A DNA stretch of 64,000 bases from Scolanthus callimorphus (GCA_033964015.1 CM066916.1:13122501-13186500); one strand, 5' to 3'; positions 1 through 13,364 are shown, numbered from the stretch's first letter. Notes: a model not told the origin generated them from the letters alone. Program-made: numbers and translations.

Positions 1-1998
1 TACGCACACTCGCGCTACGCTTTCCCCTCAAACAAACGAGCTATGTTGAGGCCTCGCACTAACACATTGTTGTAAATGCTTGTTTATTCTACTTTGTTGG
101 TTGTACATTTTCCGTGCTTTGAGTTTGTGTTGATTTTAGGGATGGCAGTATACGCCGACACAGAACCAAACAAGCCGCTTTCCTTCAATTAAGCTATTTT
201 CCTCAGTCAAACGCACCCTTTGTTAACGGCGCCCTTTGTTTCTTTTCAAGTTTACGGTGTTAAATCTTGAGCAATTTATTGTAGATGGGTCGCCGTCTAG
301 TTTGGCCCGTTTGCGTTATTTGCCCGCCTAAGCGAATCATTCGCTTCGATAGCTTAAGATAATAGAGACGAATTTATTAGTTTTTGGAAATTGCCTTTGG
401 CAAATTTATGAAAATAACACCGGTTTTTTCGTAATTACCTTTCGGGACTCGAATTCTCTTTGCTAAGTCACCGAAACTCTTTGCGCCGACCAATAGCGCT
501 TTGCTAGAACAATGTTTAATTGGTTTCAAAAACCGAAAATCTGTTGGTTTATTTCGACTATAGCTTCACACGTTAAACAAATATACTAATGAATGAGAAA
601 TTTTTCATCCCGCTATTCAAGAAGAAAAGAAAACCTTCACTTGTGAGGTTTATGTAGATTAATTAATTATATATCATTCTAATTTGGCCGTAAGCTAAAA
701 CGTGAACTTACAAGTGTTGGCTGTCGGGATCTGAGTTAGCACGTCTGACCAAAAAACTTCAGCGGAGTTTTCTTGTCGGTTTAGCATTAAGACGAAGCGA
801 TCGTCCCCTAAGGCCTATAGCGGCATAACCATAAAAATTGATCGGCTATCTTTCAATAAGAACAAATTTACTCATAAATTTCCAACTAAAGTCTTTCCGA
901 CTTGGGCAAGAATTTAATTATTCGAGTAAACAGAAGAACAGAGCAGGTAAAACCTCATAGTCACGAATGGCGTGTTTGTGTTGAAAATAGCAAATTTAAC
1001 ACAAGGGTAGGTACACCTTACTTCCAATAAACAGAATAATGAAACATGCCCTTGAATAAGAGTTGACTGCAGTACAAAGTCCCAAACTCCCTGTTATCTG
1101 TACTAAACACAAATGCTACAGCGCTCATGCTCTAACTATGAGACTTTGGGATTAAAATACTTCTACAGATAGCATCCGCCTTAAAGCTCGCTTCGTAATC
1201 CACATTGAGACAGTGCCGGATGGGTGCTGAAACAGCAGAACCTAGACAAAAAGTTCTGAAACCTTTCAAGTGAAAACGTTTTTATTGCGTCCGCTTGGAT
1301 GAATTTCAAGAAGAATAGCTAGCTTCATTTTGCGTTGATATTTACAGTAGATATGTAGTATTCATTTGTGCTGCGCGCTGTTCCTATCCCAAAGGAACTG
1401 GCAACGGTTATATTCTCTCACTATTCCTCCTCTAACGTTCTGAATCTCATTCCTCCTGCACTTCAGAAAGCAGGTGTGAACATAGTACATAAACTTGTGA
1501 ATGCTATTTACAAGTCGATGGTTTTGAAATTGAACGGTCCCTTCCCTGAGGTTACTAGAAAAATACAATAAATATTTTGCGTGAGGGATATTACTCGGCT
1601 CTGTTACCAAACAACCTTGGCTCTGCTCACAGAGCTGGTGAGCGATTTGGTAATATCGAGTAACAATATAACGCAAGAACATTTTCTCTGTCAAAATGAA
1701 TTCTTTTAGTTTTTGTCCCCTCAGCACGTTTGTTTCGCTTTGCTATTTCCTTCCAAGACGGCAGATATTTTTCCCAGTTAGGCGTACATGAAATTCCATG
1801 TCACTGCACTGATCTTTAGGTAAATTAAATATTCTGCGCGCAGGGCTCAGTAGCACATTCCTAGTATTTCTTGCATCCTGGGTTAAAAACCAGACAAACA
1901 GACGCCTCGAAGTCGCGGCAACGATTCCGTACTAGCTTAGAAGAACCCAAACTAGCGTGTCTTGGACCTCTTTTTCCATACTGATCCTTGACGAATGG
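1..1998. other. Intergenic, downstream of Zic
   Basis: No coding region or repeat family is recognised here. The short open frames near 1362-1727 overlap on both strands, lack protein features and have no plausible splice partners. The right end adjoins the presumed 3' UTR of the Zic gene. The segment could hold undetected non-coding or regulatory sequence, but nothing visible supports that. Confidence 0.5.
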
Positions 1999-2004
1999 TT
2001 TATT
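1999..2004 (-). terminator. Candidate polyadenylation signal of the Zic gene
   Basis: TTTATT on the plus strand reads AATAAA on the minus strand, about 90 bases past the Zic stop codon. It is the nearest canonical signal downstream of the gene. The assignment rests on position and motif only. Confidence 0.45.
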
Positions 2005-2091
2005 TTGGTTGGCCATGTCTGAGCCGGGCACCGGGGTGGTGTGCTCATGTAGTGTGTTGTGTGTTTTAGACGTTCTCTGAGGTAAGTTCGC

Positions 2092-3342
2092 TCAGTATGT
2101 CGCTAACGCCGCCTGGCCGGGTCCAAGAGCTGTAGCGTTGTCTAAGTGATAATGATCGTGGTGAGCGGGAGCGCCAGGAATCCTGTTAAACCACTCCGAC
2201 ATTGGAGGGTAAGTTGACGCGGAAGGATAGTTAGGTGAGCTCGATTTCCCACTAGAGTTAACTTCATCGTGCGGGCTTCCAACGCCTGCCGAGTCCGAAG
2301 GTTTAGCATGGAGTTTCATGTGTTTTCTCAGCGAGCTAGGATGTGTATAGCTCTTATTACAACCGTCTACTTTGCAGATGTAAGGTTTATCCGACGTATG
2401 GACGTGCGAGTGTTTCTTGCGATCGCTCGAATTCGCGAACCTGCGATCGCAACCTGGGAACTCACAAACGAAAGGCTTTTCTCCAGTGTGGGTCCTTTTG
2501 TGAATTTTCAAGTTCTCTGAGCGCGCAAAGAGCTTGCCGCATCCAGGAAATGGACAAGCAAAAGGTTTTTCTCCCGTGTGAACTCTAATATGGTTGATAA
2601 GCTTGTATTTGGCCTTAAAGGGGAGCCCATTTCGGGGACAGTCCTTCCAGTAACATACATGTGTCGTACTTTCAGGGCCACCTACGTGATCTTCGGACAA
2701 GTGTGCCACAATGTCGTGCATGCGAAAAAACTGCCGTCCACATGGTTTCCCTTTACTACCAGGCTCGATCCACTCGCACATAACAACATGACTCAAGGGT
2801 TGGCGAAGATACCCCGGCGGCATGGCCAACCCGGGATGCTGCATGTATTCGTAGCGCGGAGGACCGAACGGACTAGTGAACTGAGAGTGCTCCAGCTTTT
2901 CCGGGTCCGGTCGCCCGTAGAATTCCAGTCCCTTGCTATATCTATAAGCCTGGCTCAAAGAGCTTGCATTTTGCGGGTAATGTGCCGGCGGATCATGAGC
3001 GTGAGCTACCGAGAAGAAGCCATGCGGGGATCCATTGCCGGCGTCCCGATGGGGCTCTTGGAGACTACTGTAGTGGTTGGGATGCAGAGGGTGCACGACT
3101 GATCCGTGGAACATGTTATGATGCCTAGGTACAGACGCGCCGCGCACACTACCGCCTTCGGAGTGTCCCATAGCGGAGTTCACTTGTCTTGAGGACGAAC
3201 TCGAGCCGCTGGAGTAACCGTCTTGGCCAGCGAAAATGTAATCCTGCGAGGAGGGACGAGCAGGACGAGAATTCTGTCCCGATGTATAGGGATAGTGGGA
3301 AGTAGTGGAGTTCGTGCTGTAGGAATCTTGAGTTGTAGTCAT
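2092..3342 (-). CDS. ZIC: Zic-family zinc-finger transcription factor
   Basis: Nuclear DNA-binding protein of the GLI/ZIC/GLIS superfamily; in animals Zic proteins pattern neural and sensory tissue and modulate Wnt and Hedgehog output. The 416-residue frame has five C2H2 fingers: 1 at about 189-220 (CEW..C..., the atypical Zic finger with a long spacer between its cysteines), 2 at 230-255, 3 at 262-285, 4 at 292-315 and 5 at 322-345. HTGEKPF linkers join fingers 2-3 and 3-4. The N-terminal half is rich in Ser, His, Pro and Tyr. The C-terminal tail contains MSEWF, resembling the EWY motif at the end of vertebrate Zic proteins. The ATG has a purine at -3, and the gene is one uninterrupted exon. 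Cnidarians have several Zic paralogues and I cannot say which this is. Open frames on the other strand (2269-3102) are shadows. Confidence 0.95.
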   Translation of the reverse strand: MTTTQDSYSTNSTTSHYPYTSGQNSRPARPSSQDYIFAGQDGYSSGSSSSSRQVNSAMGHSEGGSVRGASVPRHHNMFHGSVVHPLHPNHYSSLQEPHRDAGNGSPHGFFSVAHAHDPPAHYPQNASSLSQAYRYSKGLEFYGRPDPEKLEHSQFTSPFGPPRYEYMQHPGLAMPPGYLRQPLSHVVMCEWIEPGSKGKPCGRQFFRMHDIVAHLSEDHVGGPESTTHVCYWKDCPRNGLPFKAKYKLINHIRVHTGEKPFACPFPGCGKLFARSENLKIHKRTHTGEKPFVCEFPGCDRRFANSSDRKKHSHVHTSDKPYICKVDGCNKSYTHPSSLRKHMKLHAKPSDSAGVGSPHDEVNSSGKSSSPNYPSASTYPPMSEWFNRIPGAPAHHDHYHLDNATALGPGQAALATY

Positions 3343-6300
3343 TGCACTGCCGCCAGGAGCTCTGGCCGAGTCTCGTGATTCACTTCTCTAACACTGTAAT
3401 TGCGTGAGAAGACGTCAAAAACTTCAATAGGTAAATCGAACCCTCTCTTTGTTTAGTTCACACGTCCTTCCTCCTGAATACTGGTGCTAAACCGTCGAGG
3501 TGTCGTGACACAAAACGCGGTTCACACCAAAGGCTGCATACCGTCAATAAAAGGCTGACAACAAGCGGGATTACTTCTCGAGGACCACGTAAGCTATATG
3601 TGAGTTTGACTGGGCCGTGTTGACGTGCTGGGTTCTCGGTGAAAACCGCCGAGCAGTCTTCCAAAGCATCTGTACTAGGCGATGTTGTGTGCCCAGCGTG
3701 ATGGCTGTCTCTATTGTAACTCGGCTTCTATGCCTTTTGATTGGCATCAACGGTTTGTTGATAGTATGACATCCAATCGGGTCCTGATCGCCCGCGGGGC
3801 TCGGCTTCGATAAATATTTGAAGGCTACTTGGCCCTATCAAAGCCAATCAATTGTTAGTGTTTCTATAATAGCTTTCCTTCGGAAGACAAACTCATTTGC
3901 AATTAAAGAGAAGGGCCTCTTGTATGGTTTTACACTTTTTTAAGGATCGAGCACTTGAATTGATGAGTATCGATTAAGCGCGCAAATGTTGACGACTGTT
4001 CTAAATGGGATTAACACCACATTGTCAATATTTGCACTCATATTGACGAAGTGTGATTTTTATAGACCCTCAAATATTTACCCTATCTGTAAGAAGCGCT
4101 TAATGTGAGGGAGGGAAGGAAAGAACAGTTTCGTCTAAAGATGTCTAATTGCCTATTTTGACCCAAATTCCCCCCTGTTGTGGCCTCCGTGATCCGTGGC
4201 CATATTGGACAAGTTCGTAAGCGAACCCTTCATCAGTACAACACTTTGGACCGCGGAGTTTCCGCGGTGATAATGCAAACAACTTGTTGTCTAGTTTGAC
4301 AGAACTGCGCAGCCCCTGATAATAATCCCCAGGTAACCGTGCAAGTTGTATGCTGGGGCTCACTCGGGTAGCGACCCCATAGGAAAATTGTTATCACTCC
4401 CTGTTATCTTAATTGTCTTCTGATTCACGACTTTTCAAGTGTCCTAGTCTCTTCTAAGTCAACACCATAGAGAAATTTATAAAAACTTCAAACATAATAC
4501 CATAATTGTATAATTCATACTTAAACATGGTATTAGCTGAAGTGTTGGGATTGCAGTAAAGGCACGCAAAGCTTAAGGGTGGGTTGCTTATATTGGTAAG
4601 GCGCGGTGCATCCTTAGAAAGTGTACTAGCCTTGCGAGCTGTTAAAGCGGAGTGTACGCTTGTTGCAAGGAGATACTTGTCGGCTATTGGCAATATAAGT
4701 ATGTTGATGTATAACAAACAATACTCCTCGAGTATAAGTGGCTACTAGTAATCATTTTTTAGCGCTTCGAGTTGTTCATTGTTCGCAAAGTCTTTGAAGC
4801 GACCGCTAGCTCAACTGAACCGTGGACGGAAGAGTCATGAGCAACTCTTTCTACGCAAACTTTTAATCACGGCACGACAGAAAATAGAGCAACATGGTTT
4901 GGTCGAAATAATTGAAACCATCCGTGAAATTCGAGATACGCAGCACAAGTCCCCCGTGAAAATGTCAAGCAGGAAACGTCGAAATGTAATTGATGGTGTG
5001 TTTAAAATAAAATATCCCCAAGATCATACTAAGTTTCGAATCCTATTCTACTTATTTCACGCTACAGTTCCTTTGGTCAGACTAAGAAAAGCTGAAATTT
5101 ATTTTCTTCCGTGTATCCGCTATTTCGAGGACCTTGTTTTTTTCGTGACGGCTGAATCAGTCTTTCGATTTACAAAACATTCTGAAAAGCAATTCATTAC
5201 TCGCGAGGTTCACCCCAGTGGTTGGTCAATAAACACACAGTACCGCAAGTCACCGGAGCCAAGGCGCATTGGCTCGCGTTCCATAATATTTAGTTAGCTT
5301 ATGCTAAAAGGGCCAGCACGCATTGCTAGGGCGGGGTGATAACTTGTGAACAAAATGCGACAAACAATCAAATCCCTCGTTAGCAGCCTATATCGTGCGA
5401 TAGCCTTGTCTTTCAAGACTATCGGTCTTACGTAGGGATGATACTCCCCAGCTATGTTTTTCAAGCAGACACACTACTTCAGTTTCACACCAATTTCGGG
5501 GTCAGACTATCTACTTCACAATGATAGCCGTGAAGAAATTAATTTGGCTTAAGGACCCAGCTGCTCTAGAGGAAACACTATATGGAAAAGTTCTCAACGA
5601 CGAAGATGGATGAGATAGTGTTGGTCAGTTTACCGACACTCGAACGTTTTAAAAATTAGACTGAAATGTCTCGCGTGACAGAGTGGACCATAAAACAACA
5701 GGATACAGAAACAAACCAATATGTTCTAATCCTGGGCAAACTTCACACAAACAAATGAATTTTACATAGAAGCGCGGCGCCCTAGACTACGCAATATCTG
5801 AATATGGAACTGAGCTCAAACACTACACACAACAGAAATACTTATAAAAGATTTTTCGAGGTTCCTTCGTTTCAGATTAATACAGAATTGAGTTGTTTCT
5901 CTGTATGGGGGACTTCTTGGGTCAGCTCAAGCTGCGAGTATTGCGCCCAATAATATCAAACATGCAAATTTGGAGGTATTTTTAATTATGGTCGGGGCTC
6001 CCTTAGGCCAACGCGAAGTTCGTGTAATATAAACAATCTGGCCGTCCAAGGGCCTGGCTGCCCTGTACAAAACATTCCAACGGTAAACAACATATTGAAA
6101 AGAGTAACTAGAAAAGAGAAAAAATAGAAAAAATATAGCTATGGGAGAGCAGCTTCGGTAAAAATAATTCAGAATTTTCTCTTCTTTAGAACTTTGGTTA
6201 TTCTAGCCATGAAGTTGTTTTTTGCGAATAAAGAGGTCTCGCTCACAACAGGGCGTACTACTTGATTGGACTTTCTTCCGTCGAGATTCAAAGCAACATC

Positions 6301-9115
6301 GCTATCTAATGGGACTGAAATTAAGCCCTAAAAAGAGCCTCGTGGATCGAAGAACAGCTTAATTAACTGAATTCATAAAGAAAAGTTTCAGCCCAGGAGT
6401 TACATTGAATTTTTATACCGCCTTTGGGACCTCCATTGCAGTAGAAAAGCAAAAAATACACATGTAGGATAACGATCGTAGGAGTTCCGTTATCGGGTTC
6501 TGTAGATCTGTATTGTTGACCTATCAGGTAAATAAAAAGCACATTATTATCCAGATAATGTCGAGGGAAATTCTAGCAGGGAGTAGTCCTGTTTCTTTGT
6601 GAAGCGGCTTATTGTGAGATAAGGAGAGCTGTTTTATTTGGACACAGGAAAATATCAAACAAAGTTTAAATTTAACGTGATGTTATTCGTTGCGTTTTAT
6701 CGAAGACAAAAGTGTGATAGCTCGGGGAGGTCTCTAGTCATCAGAACTGATGAAATTAAAAACGGAACAGGCGGAAAATTCGTGACTATCTACAAGCTGT
6801 TCCCCAAAACCAATTAAGCAAACAAAACCCGATCCCTTATATCAACAGATTACAAGGATATAGTTAAACTTGAGTTTTATGAAGGTTTGCGACTATTATT
6901 TGTAAGTTATCTGGCACTCATAAGCACTCATCTATCTATTAGTTTAACCCTTCTATCGCTTGAGGCAGCGACTGTCTGACCTTTTCTTACGTTTTTCAAC
7001 ATCATGTCAAAACTACAAAAACCACTGATCGAATGTGTGCTAAGAAACCGAGTAAAACCTTATACTTTTTATACAGGAAAAACTCTGAAACTTTGAAAAT
7101 ACCATGCAATCGTAACTGTACTTTAAACCAAATACAATATCGAGTGGAACAATTAATTTAATAAGCTTATATCTTAACAATCTAGCCCCAATCTCAATAT
7201 CAGATCTTTATTGAAGTTTCTTTATGACATATCATCTCCTCTCTCTAGTAGATCGATTTGAACTTCACCTCACAAAATGTCATTTCACTTAAATAAAGAC
7301 CATTGCCTTAGAATATGACTTCAAGAAACTCATGCGAGGGCCTTGAAATATTAACAGATTCCTTCTATGCTTTCGACTGCTAATCGTCGTACGGGTGGAG
7401 AATTTAGTGAGCCCATATTGGCCCATATTGAAGGCACATGGTTTTCAAGGGTGATTGGGCAGAGCATCATTCTTGTCGGCGAACGAACCGTTCAATTGTG
7501 CATGTTAAAACGTAGTCAATGAGAACGAAGACATTTAAAGACGTTTAACCGTTGCCGAGTAAATGAAGTAAATGTAGAATATAATAGAGGCATCGTTCTC
7601 GGGAAATAGAATAGAAGGGAAATGCTTAGAAGTGTTGTATGCGCTTTCGACAGCCAGAAGACGAGTCCATTGATGACATGGGTCACGTTTCATGTCAGTT
7701 TGACGATGATATACTTTAAACTGCAGTCTAGACAGTGTAACAAACTGCAATAAATACATTTAAAGCAGCTATACATATTAAACTTAGTGTATTTATTAAA
7801 TTCTTCAACACTTTGCTGTCTAGTTTTTAGCAACGCGAACGGCGAAAACAGGTTTCACAAAACCTTGAAAAGCACTGTCCTCCTAACTATATGTCTCTTT
7901 AAACCTCTTCCTATTTTGTGATGAGCATAACGCAAACAAGGAAAGGACGAGAAGCGTCCTTTGTGAGACATGGAAGCAACATTCAAGCACTTGAAGTACA
8001 GTAAAAGGGAAATCAATCTAGGGAGGTACCAAATGCCAATCCATTACACAGGAATATACCAAGTATAATCTGCACAACCCGCTCTTCCATTCCACTTGAA
8101 AAAGTAGCCTTTGTATCACAAGGATTATTTTTGACGAAAATCAAGAACACGCACATAACATGAAACCTTCCCTGCAGACACCAAGACAGTCTATAAAGAT
8201 GTCGCCTAACGAGTTAAATACAATACTAGCGCTCAAGCCCAGCAAGAGCTGGCTTTAAACAAACTCTGTTGGTTGCAACACCAATTCATGCTATTAGACT
8301 TAGCCTTGCTGTGGATTCACGGCTTCCCGGAGTTCTGCATTACTTTCTTTCGTTACAATTGCCACAAACCAATAATGTATGACCTACGTTGCATAGAACG
8401 GTGAATGAATCTGTTGGCGCAATACTGTAAGTGAATAAAAAACAGAACAGCAAAGTGCAAAAAGACGTTTGATTTAAAGAGAAATATTTTCTTGTGATCT
8501 TTAGAATTACGATTAACTTAATAATTTGTCGTGAAAAAGTGTTTCAATGACTTATTTTCCTTTACTTGTAGAAAGGCAACTTTATCAGAAATATATATAT
8601 TTTATATCCTCGTTTCATGCATTATACAATGAGAACGAGAACAGATAAATATTTCAAAATGAGTGAAATAGTCCTATAGCTAATCCAAGGAAGCCCGGCC
8701 TATATAGTTTCTTGACAAAGAACGCCAAAGGCTGGAAACCATGTTGGGAGGAGAGGTAGGAGGTAGAGGCGGGGGCTTCCAGCGCCGATATGAAACTTTT
8801 ATAACTTGGAAAAACCCAACTTTTCAGTTTTACTAGCTGCGGGTCTTTGGATCAATCATTTGTAAACCAAGCTTCATGTGAGGCATGCTCGTCTGGGGTT
8901 GGAAAATAAGGGGTGGGGGAGGCGCGCAAAAACACTTAGGGGTGTGGGGTGGGGTAGAGGCCCACGTCCCTCGATAAATTGCGTTTAACTTTTAAAATAC
9001 GTAGTTTTTCATTTCTAAGCAGCGCATGTTGAGCAAAGATACAGGTCATGTCTGAACTATCGTCACAAATAGACCTTCTTGCCAACGAAGAGTAGACCGG
9101 AATATCTGTCGGCAA
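3343..9115. other. Intergenic, 5' side of Zic
   Basis: About 5.8 kb with no convincing gene. A 172-codon plus-strand frame at 4779-5297 is the longest; it has no early in-frame ATG and no recognisable domain. The stretch must include the Zic promoter because Zic reads leftward from 3342, but no clear TATA box or initiator was identified. Base composition is AT-rich throughout. Confidence 0.5.
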
Positions 9116-9293
9116 TCACAGAGAATTACTGCAGAAACCCATCCATGGGAAAAGCTGAATTTCCCAAGGCACACGCACGGAAAGAGTTCGGAATTCACAT
9201 GGATAGCCATGGGAAATCCGAACACTTCCCATTCTTCTACCATGGGAACTACAGCTTTTTCCATGGATGGGTTTCTGCAGTAATTCCCTGTGA
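9116..9293. mobile_element. Palindromic MITE with ~33-bp inverted ends
   Basis: Left arm 9116-9148 and right arm 9261-9293 are inverted copies differing at one position, with the core ACTGCAGAAACCCATCC. The centre carries further CCATGG-containing inverted segments, so the whole 178 bp can fold back. It has no coding capacity. A truncated relative lies at 37902-37970 in a MAEA intron. Confidence 0.75.
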
Positions 9294-10801
9294 ATAAAGG
9301 AATATTTTTTTCAGTCAGTCGAAATGCAACAAGACAACCCAAAAAGTACTAAAATAATATGAAAAAGTGAAATATAACTCGTAATTTCCAAAACATAAGT
9401 TCCAAAATTAGAAGAAATTTGCAAGGACCCTGCAAGAATTTTCCCAGCAAAGGTTAGATACGAACAAATTCCCATGGACAATAATAACCAAAGGTTGAGA
9501 TGATTTATGTTAAACGCCGTGGATAACTAGTGTTTTGCTGGCGTTTCGAGGGTTAGCCCTTCGTCGGAACATATCCCCAGCATGGGGCTTCCGCAAGTCA
9601 GCTTTGAAAAGGGGGCGGGGAGCAGGTTTTCTAAGGAAAAGATTCGTTGCAAGCCAGTGTTCGAGGTCCATTTACGATCTTGAAAAGCGTATAGCACAGC
9701 TTTCAATATCAAAAATGGGATGCATTAATTTCGATACTCTCCTGAAGACAGAGCCTGTTTTCGCCGGGTTTTTCATTCATTCAATTCTCACTTTTTGTTT
9801 GATTGTTTTTCGTCTTTTGTGTGTATGTATGTGTGTGTAGTAATGAAAATAGGGACAGTAATATAAGGGTGTTCGAGGGAGAGGGGTTGATTTCGGGATT
9901 TCCATTAGGGGGTGTACCATTGCAAAACCACGACCCAAATTTGATGGATTAGTTTTGTGGACCATGCCTGTAGTTAGACTAAGGTCGCGTTTAGCGTCCA
10001 TCTTGGATCTTTTGTCACGATTACAGGGGCGGAATTAGCTCCCTCTCCGTCTCGGGAGATCCATATTTACTGTATTTTCTAAAAGGAAATTTGCAATTAA
10101 TTGTTATAATCTCACTACCCCCCCCCCCCCTCGATTTCAGAAATTTCTGGATCCGCCCCTAATTACCTCACCCTTGCAATTGTCACATGTCGCACACCAG
10201 AAAAGCACGAATATTCGTTAAACTTATTGAAAATTTTTAATCATCCCGCTTGAATATACTAACAATTTTTCTTGTGTTCCCTAACTATCCTTGTACATTT
10301 CTGCGTGGTCTTTCGAGACAATTACAAACATTTGCACAACACTTCTTTTAACGACATTTTACGACCTTCCTGCCCCGACACGTACGATATTTTGTTACAG
10401 CTTTTGAAACGGCCCGAAGACTCCCGCTAGAAGACTGTACTACACGGGCATATTAGTTTTTTTTTAATTTGAAAAACAAAAATCAATTTGAACTTCATTT
10501 TTGTATATTCTAGGATAGCCTCTTTTTCAATGGTCGATTGATGAAACGTGCGCGATGCATCGCACATTCCAAACGGAAGTAATAGACTCTTTTTCACTCC
10601 CGACACTGAAAAAACACGACACTGAAAAAGCACGACACTGAAAAACACTGAACACACACCAGTCTCCAGAGAAGAAAACTGTTGTATGAATAAAAAGTGG
10701 TTAATAACACAAGCCAAAAAGTGAAAACCGACAATGAAACGAAAAACGAGCCCAGGTAAAAGCAAAAAATAACGATAAACAGGTTACTTCAATACATCTT
10801 C
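9294..10801. other. Intergenic, with a degraded poly-C element
   Basis: No gene recognised. At about 10024-10161 an AGGGGCGGA-type left end, a run of C and a TGGATCCGCCCCT right end form an old element of a family seen several more times in the window. A short tandem of a CGACACTGAAAAA unit lies at about 10597-10650. Confidence 0.45.
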
Positions 10802-11455
10802 ATAATGGACATGGTCACATCAACATTCTAACATCACCAATTATAAAAATAACAAATCAAACTACTAAAAAATGCTACTACTGCAACTACTAAAGAATGC
10901 GACATGATATGGTGAAAATCTGAGGACATTTCGATGCAGGATTGCAAAGATATTCGTGGATTTTAATAACAGCTTAAAGGGGCTCTCGCACGCTTGCTGG
11001 CCACTTCTCTGACAATAAAATAGCTCAAATCGCAATCCGATTCCATCCTCTTGATAACAGGTCAAAACAACCTAGAATTGCCTTGTCTAACACTTGAAAG
11101 GTTTTTCTCTTAATCTGGAGGAATATTTTGATTACTACGGGCAAATATACATGTGTTTTCACGGTTACAATTTTACTTACTTTTTGTCCACTGTGGACAA
11201 ATATTGAGCGTGCGAGAGCCCCTTTAAATAAGGAAATTTGACTCATTTAAAATGGGTTCACCTCAACCTTTTCTCCAACACATTACATTTGCCATCTTAA
11301 CTCGCTCAAATGGTAGCAATCCTTCATCGGTATTCCCTGAAATTTTCCGTACTGCTCCCTTCCTGCTTCTCTTTCAATTTTAGAGAACTTTTTTGTATTT
11401 TGTGACAATAATAATTTTCGTGTTTTCTAGGTTTATACCATGCCCCTTTTTAAAA
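10802..11455 (-). mobile_element. Diverged TTAA-type MITE, interrupted by a second MITE
   Basis: Read on the minus strand, this is a decayed copy of the element at 30061-30445. Shared landmarks are the GGACATGGTCAC end at 10806, the segment around 10925-10965 about a bad-base-free GCAGGATTGCAAAGATATTCG run, and the closing segment at 11290-11455. The element at 10973-11227 is inserted near its middle. It has no coding capacity. Confidence 0.65.
10973..11227. mobile_element. TTAA-flanked MITE nested in an older MITE
   Basis: The ends are TTAAAGGGGCTCTCGCACGC on the left and its exact inverse, GCGTGCGAGAGCCCCTTTAA, on the right. TTAA at both ends is the target choice of piggyBac-type transposases. 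About 255 bp, non-coding. It interrupts the older element at 10802-11455, giving a relative age order. Confidence 0.75.
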
Positions 11456-11545
11456 AGACAGTTGAAAGTGATTGTGATATTTCATAGTTTCAAGCTTTCG
11501 TTGCAGCTCGTTATACCCATAATCGTATGATTTAAAACCAATCAC

Positions 11546-11632
11546 GTTATGTGTTATACGTGATGTGTTATACGTGATGTGTTATACGTTATGTGTTATA
11601 CGTTATGTGTTATACGTTATGTGTTATACGTG
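11546..11632. repeat. 15-bp minisatellite
   Basis: About six tandem copies of a 15-bp unit of the form TGTGTTATACGTGAT or TGTGTTATACGTTA, with mostly single-base variants. No coding role is seen. Confidence 0.8.
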
Positions 11633-13364
11633 ACGGAAACACTATCTTATTGGCGTAATGTCTGGAAGTATTTGTCAAGCATTAAAAAAAGTTAAATCTC
11701 TAGTCGTGTGAACTCGTATCAAGATAGCTCTTTGAGACGCAACACGCATCACTAGTTTCCAGAGCTGTCATTTACAAATTAATTGACTACTGAAATTGTA
11801 ATCAAATGTTTTTCTGAAAGGATTAAAATACCGAAAGAAATTGGAAAGAAGTGAAAGCTTTCACTTGCGCTTCGAAACTTTCAAACCACGATCAAAACTA
11901 CAAAGGATTTCCATGCTGCTTCCGGTATCTAAGTCATGTAACAAAGGGTGAAGCAGTTTTTAGAGAACGCATAAGAAATAATAACCCCGGGCAATAAAAG
12001 ATAAGTGTTTAGAATTGCTATCTTTTAAGTTCACTAATCAAGGAAATGTTATCCTTTCGGACAGTTAAGTGAACGACGACAATAAGTCTTAAAGTATCCG
12101 GCGTGGCTGTTATATGTCCCTGTTATATTACCAGTCAAAAAGCGTAGGTTTTTCCTACCATATTGTGCATTAAAACGGCGCTGTGCAATAAAACGGAAAG
12201 CTTCATACAGGGGAGCCTTTCCTCGTTTAAAGAACCATCTAGATTGTTTACTATTGTCAGACAATCTTCATAAGTTACAGCTACCTTCGAAGTCTAAAGT
12301 TGCATTAGTCATTTTAACTTCTACTTATATCCCACAAGCTATGTTCAGCATGTTGTCAGCTAGCCGAATTGTAGCTATAATCGAGACAAAAGCGCTTTTT
12401 ACTAGATAACCCAATGTCTGACTAAGTGCCTATTATACCGATTACGATGACAAAGCTATGGCCATCTACAGCTCTGCATGAGACGACAATATTTCATCGC
12501 AAACCAGTTATCGAATTAATTGAGCTTTTTAAACCGCAGAAAAATGTTTATTGCCAGCCGATTATGGCCACAAAGCATGGCGTATTTTTCTCTGCGGCGC
12601 GTCATTTGTCCCATTGCCGCTATTAGAGTAAGTTGTATTGAGCGCCCTGTAATTAGCGAGATCGCCGCTGTCTTGCAGACACGACGGAGACAAGGAAGCA
12701 GCCAAGCGTTGTCGCTTATATAAGACATCAAATTAATTTGTTTGTTTTACTCAAATCTATTATTAAATGCAAAGTTAATGCCCCTTAAATTAAGTGCCGG
12801 TATCTATGAAGATTGCAGTGCCGAGCTCTTTCTAGGCTCTTAAAGCAATTTTGGTTAAAGGCTCCAGTGCGCGTCCCCAGGGTAAGCACTTTCCATGCAG
12901 GGTTCGTAACATTTCGTAATGGAAAAGCTAAGGAAACAGTTCGGTCACTTATTAATCTATCAAGTCGCATCACGCACGTTTGCTATCCAACATTGACATT
13001 TTCTAATAGCGTTTTCTAAAGAAGGTCGCTATGCATAAAACATCCTTCTTGAACCTTATGGAGCAGTGAATTTTCAAAACGTGGTTTGTTTTTCTTTTTT
13101 TGTTCCGCCAGTCAAGGAATCCAAACTATCCTTATCATGTTTCGCCTAGTGCAGTCACTGGGTTTCCTTAGCGACAGAAAAAGCAAAACAAGAAAAACCA
13201 AACCCAATGGAAACCAAAACCCAATGCCAAACCCAATAGAAGCAACGGTTTGAAAATACGCAGCGTGAAACAGTTACAGTGAGAGTAGTATCTGATCTTT
13301 CATGCGTCAAGTGCATGCAATAACTAGGGCTATTTTTGCGCTTGAAGAGGCCCCATTAGTATAG
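11633..13364. other. Intergenic, with a stop-poor segment at 12420-12740
   Basis: No gene recognised. At 12420-12740 several short open frames overlap on both strands. The segment contains two ACAAAG words, TAATTAG, ATTAATTGAGC and a TATATAA at about 12717, which suits a regulatory element as well as chance. A half copy of the palindromic repeat seen at 61488-62302 lies near 13075-13240 (shared words TTCGCCTAGTGCAGTCA and GCGACAGAAA). Confidence 0.4.

Noticed and set aside
2578..3102. 174-codon plus-strand frame
   Set aside because: It is the antisense shadow of the Zic zinc-finger region.
4779..5297. 172-codon plus-strand open frame
   Set aside because: It opens on TTG with the first in-frame ATG about 60 codons in, has no known domain and no clear splice context. 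Likely chance.
12516..12731. Small gene on the minus strand overlapping two plus-strand frames
   Set aside because: Three short frames overlap in different readings, and none shows a domain or splice support. It is noted only as a possible regulatory segment.
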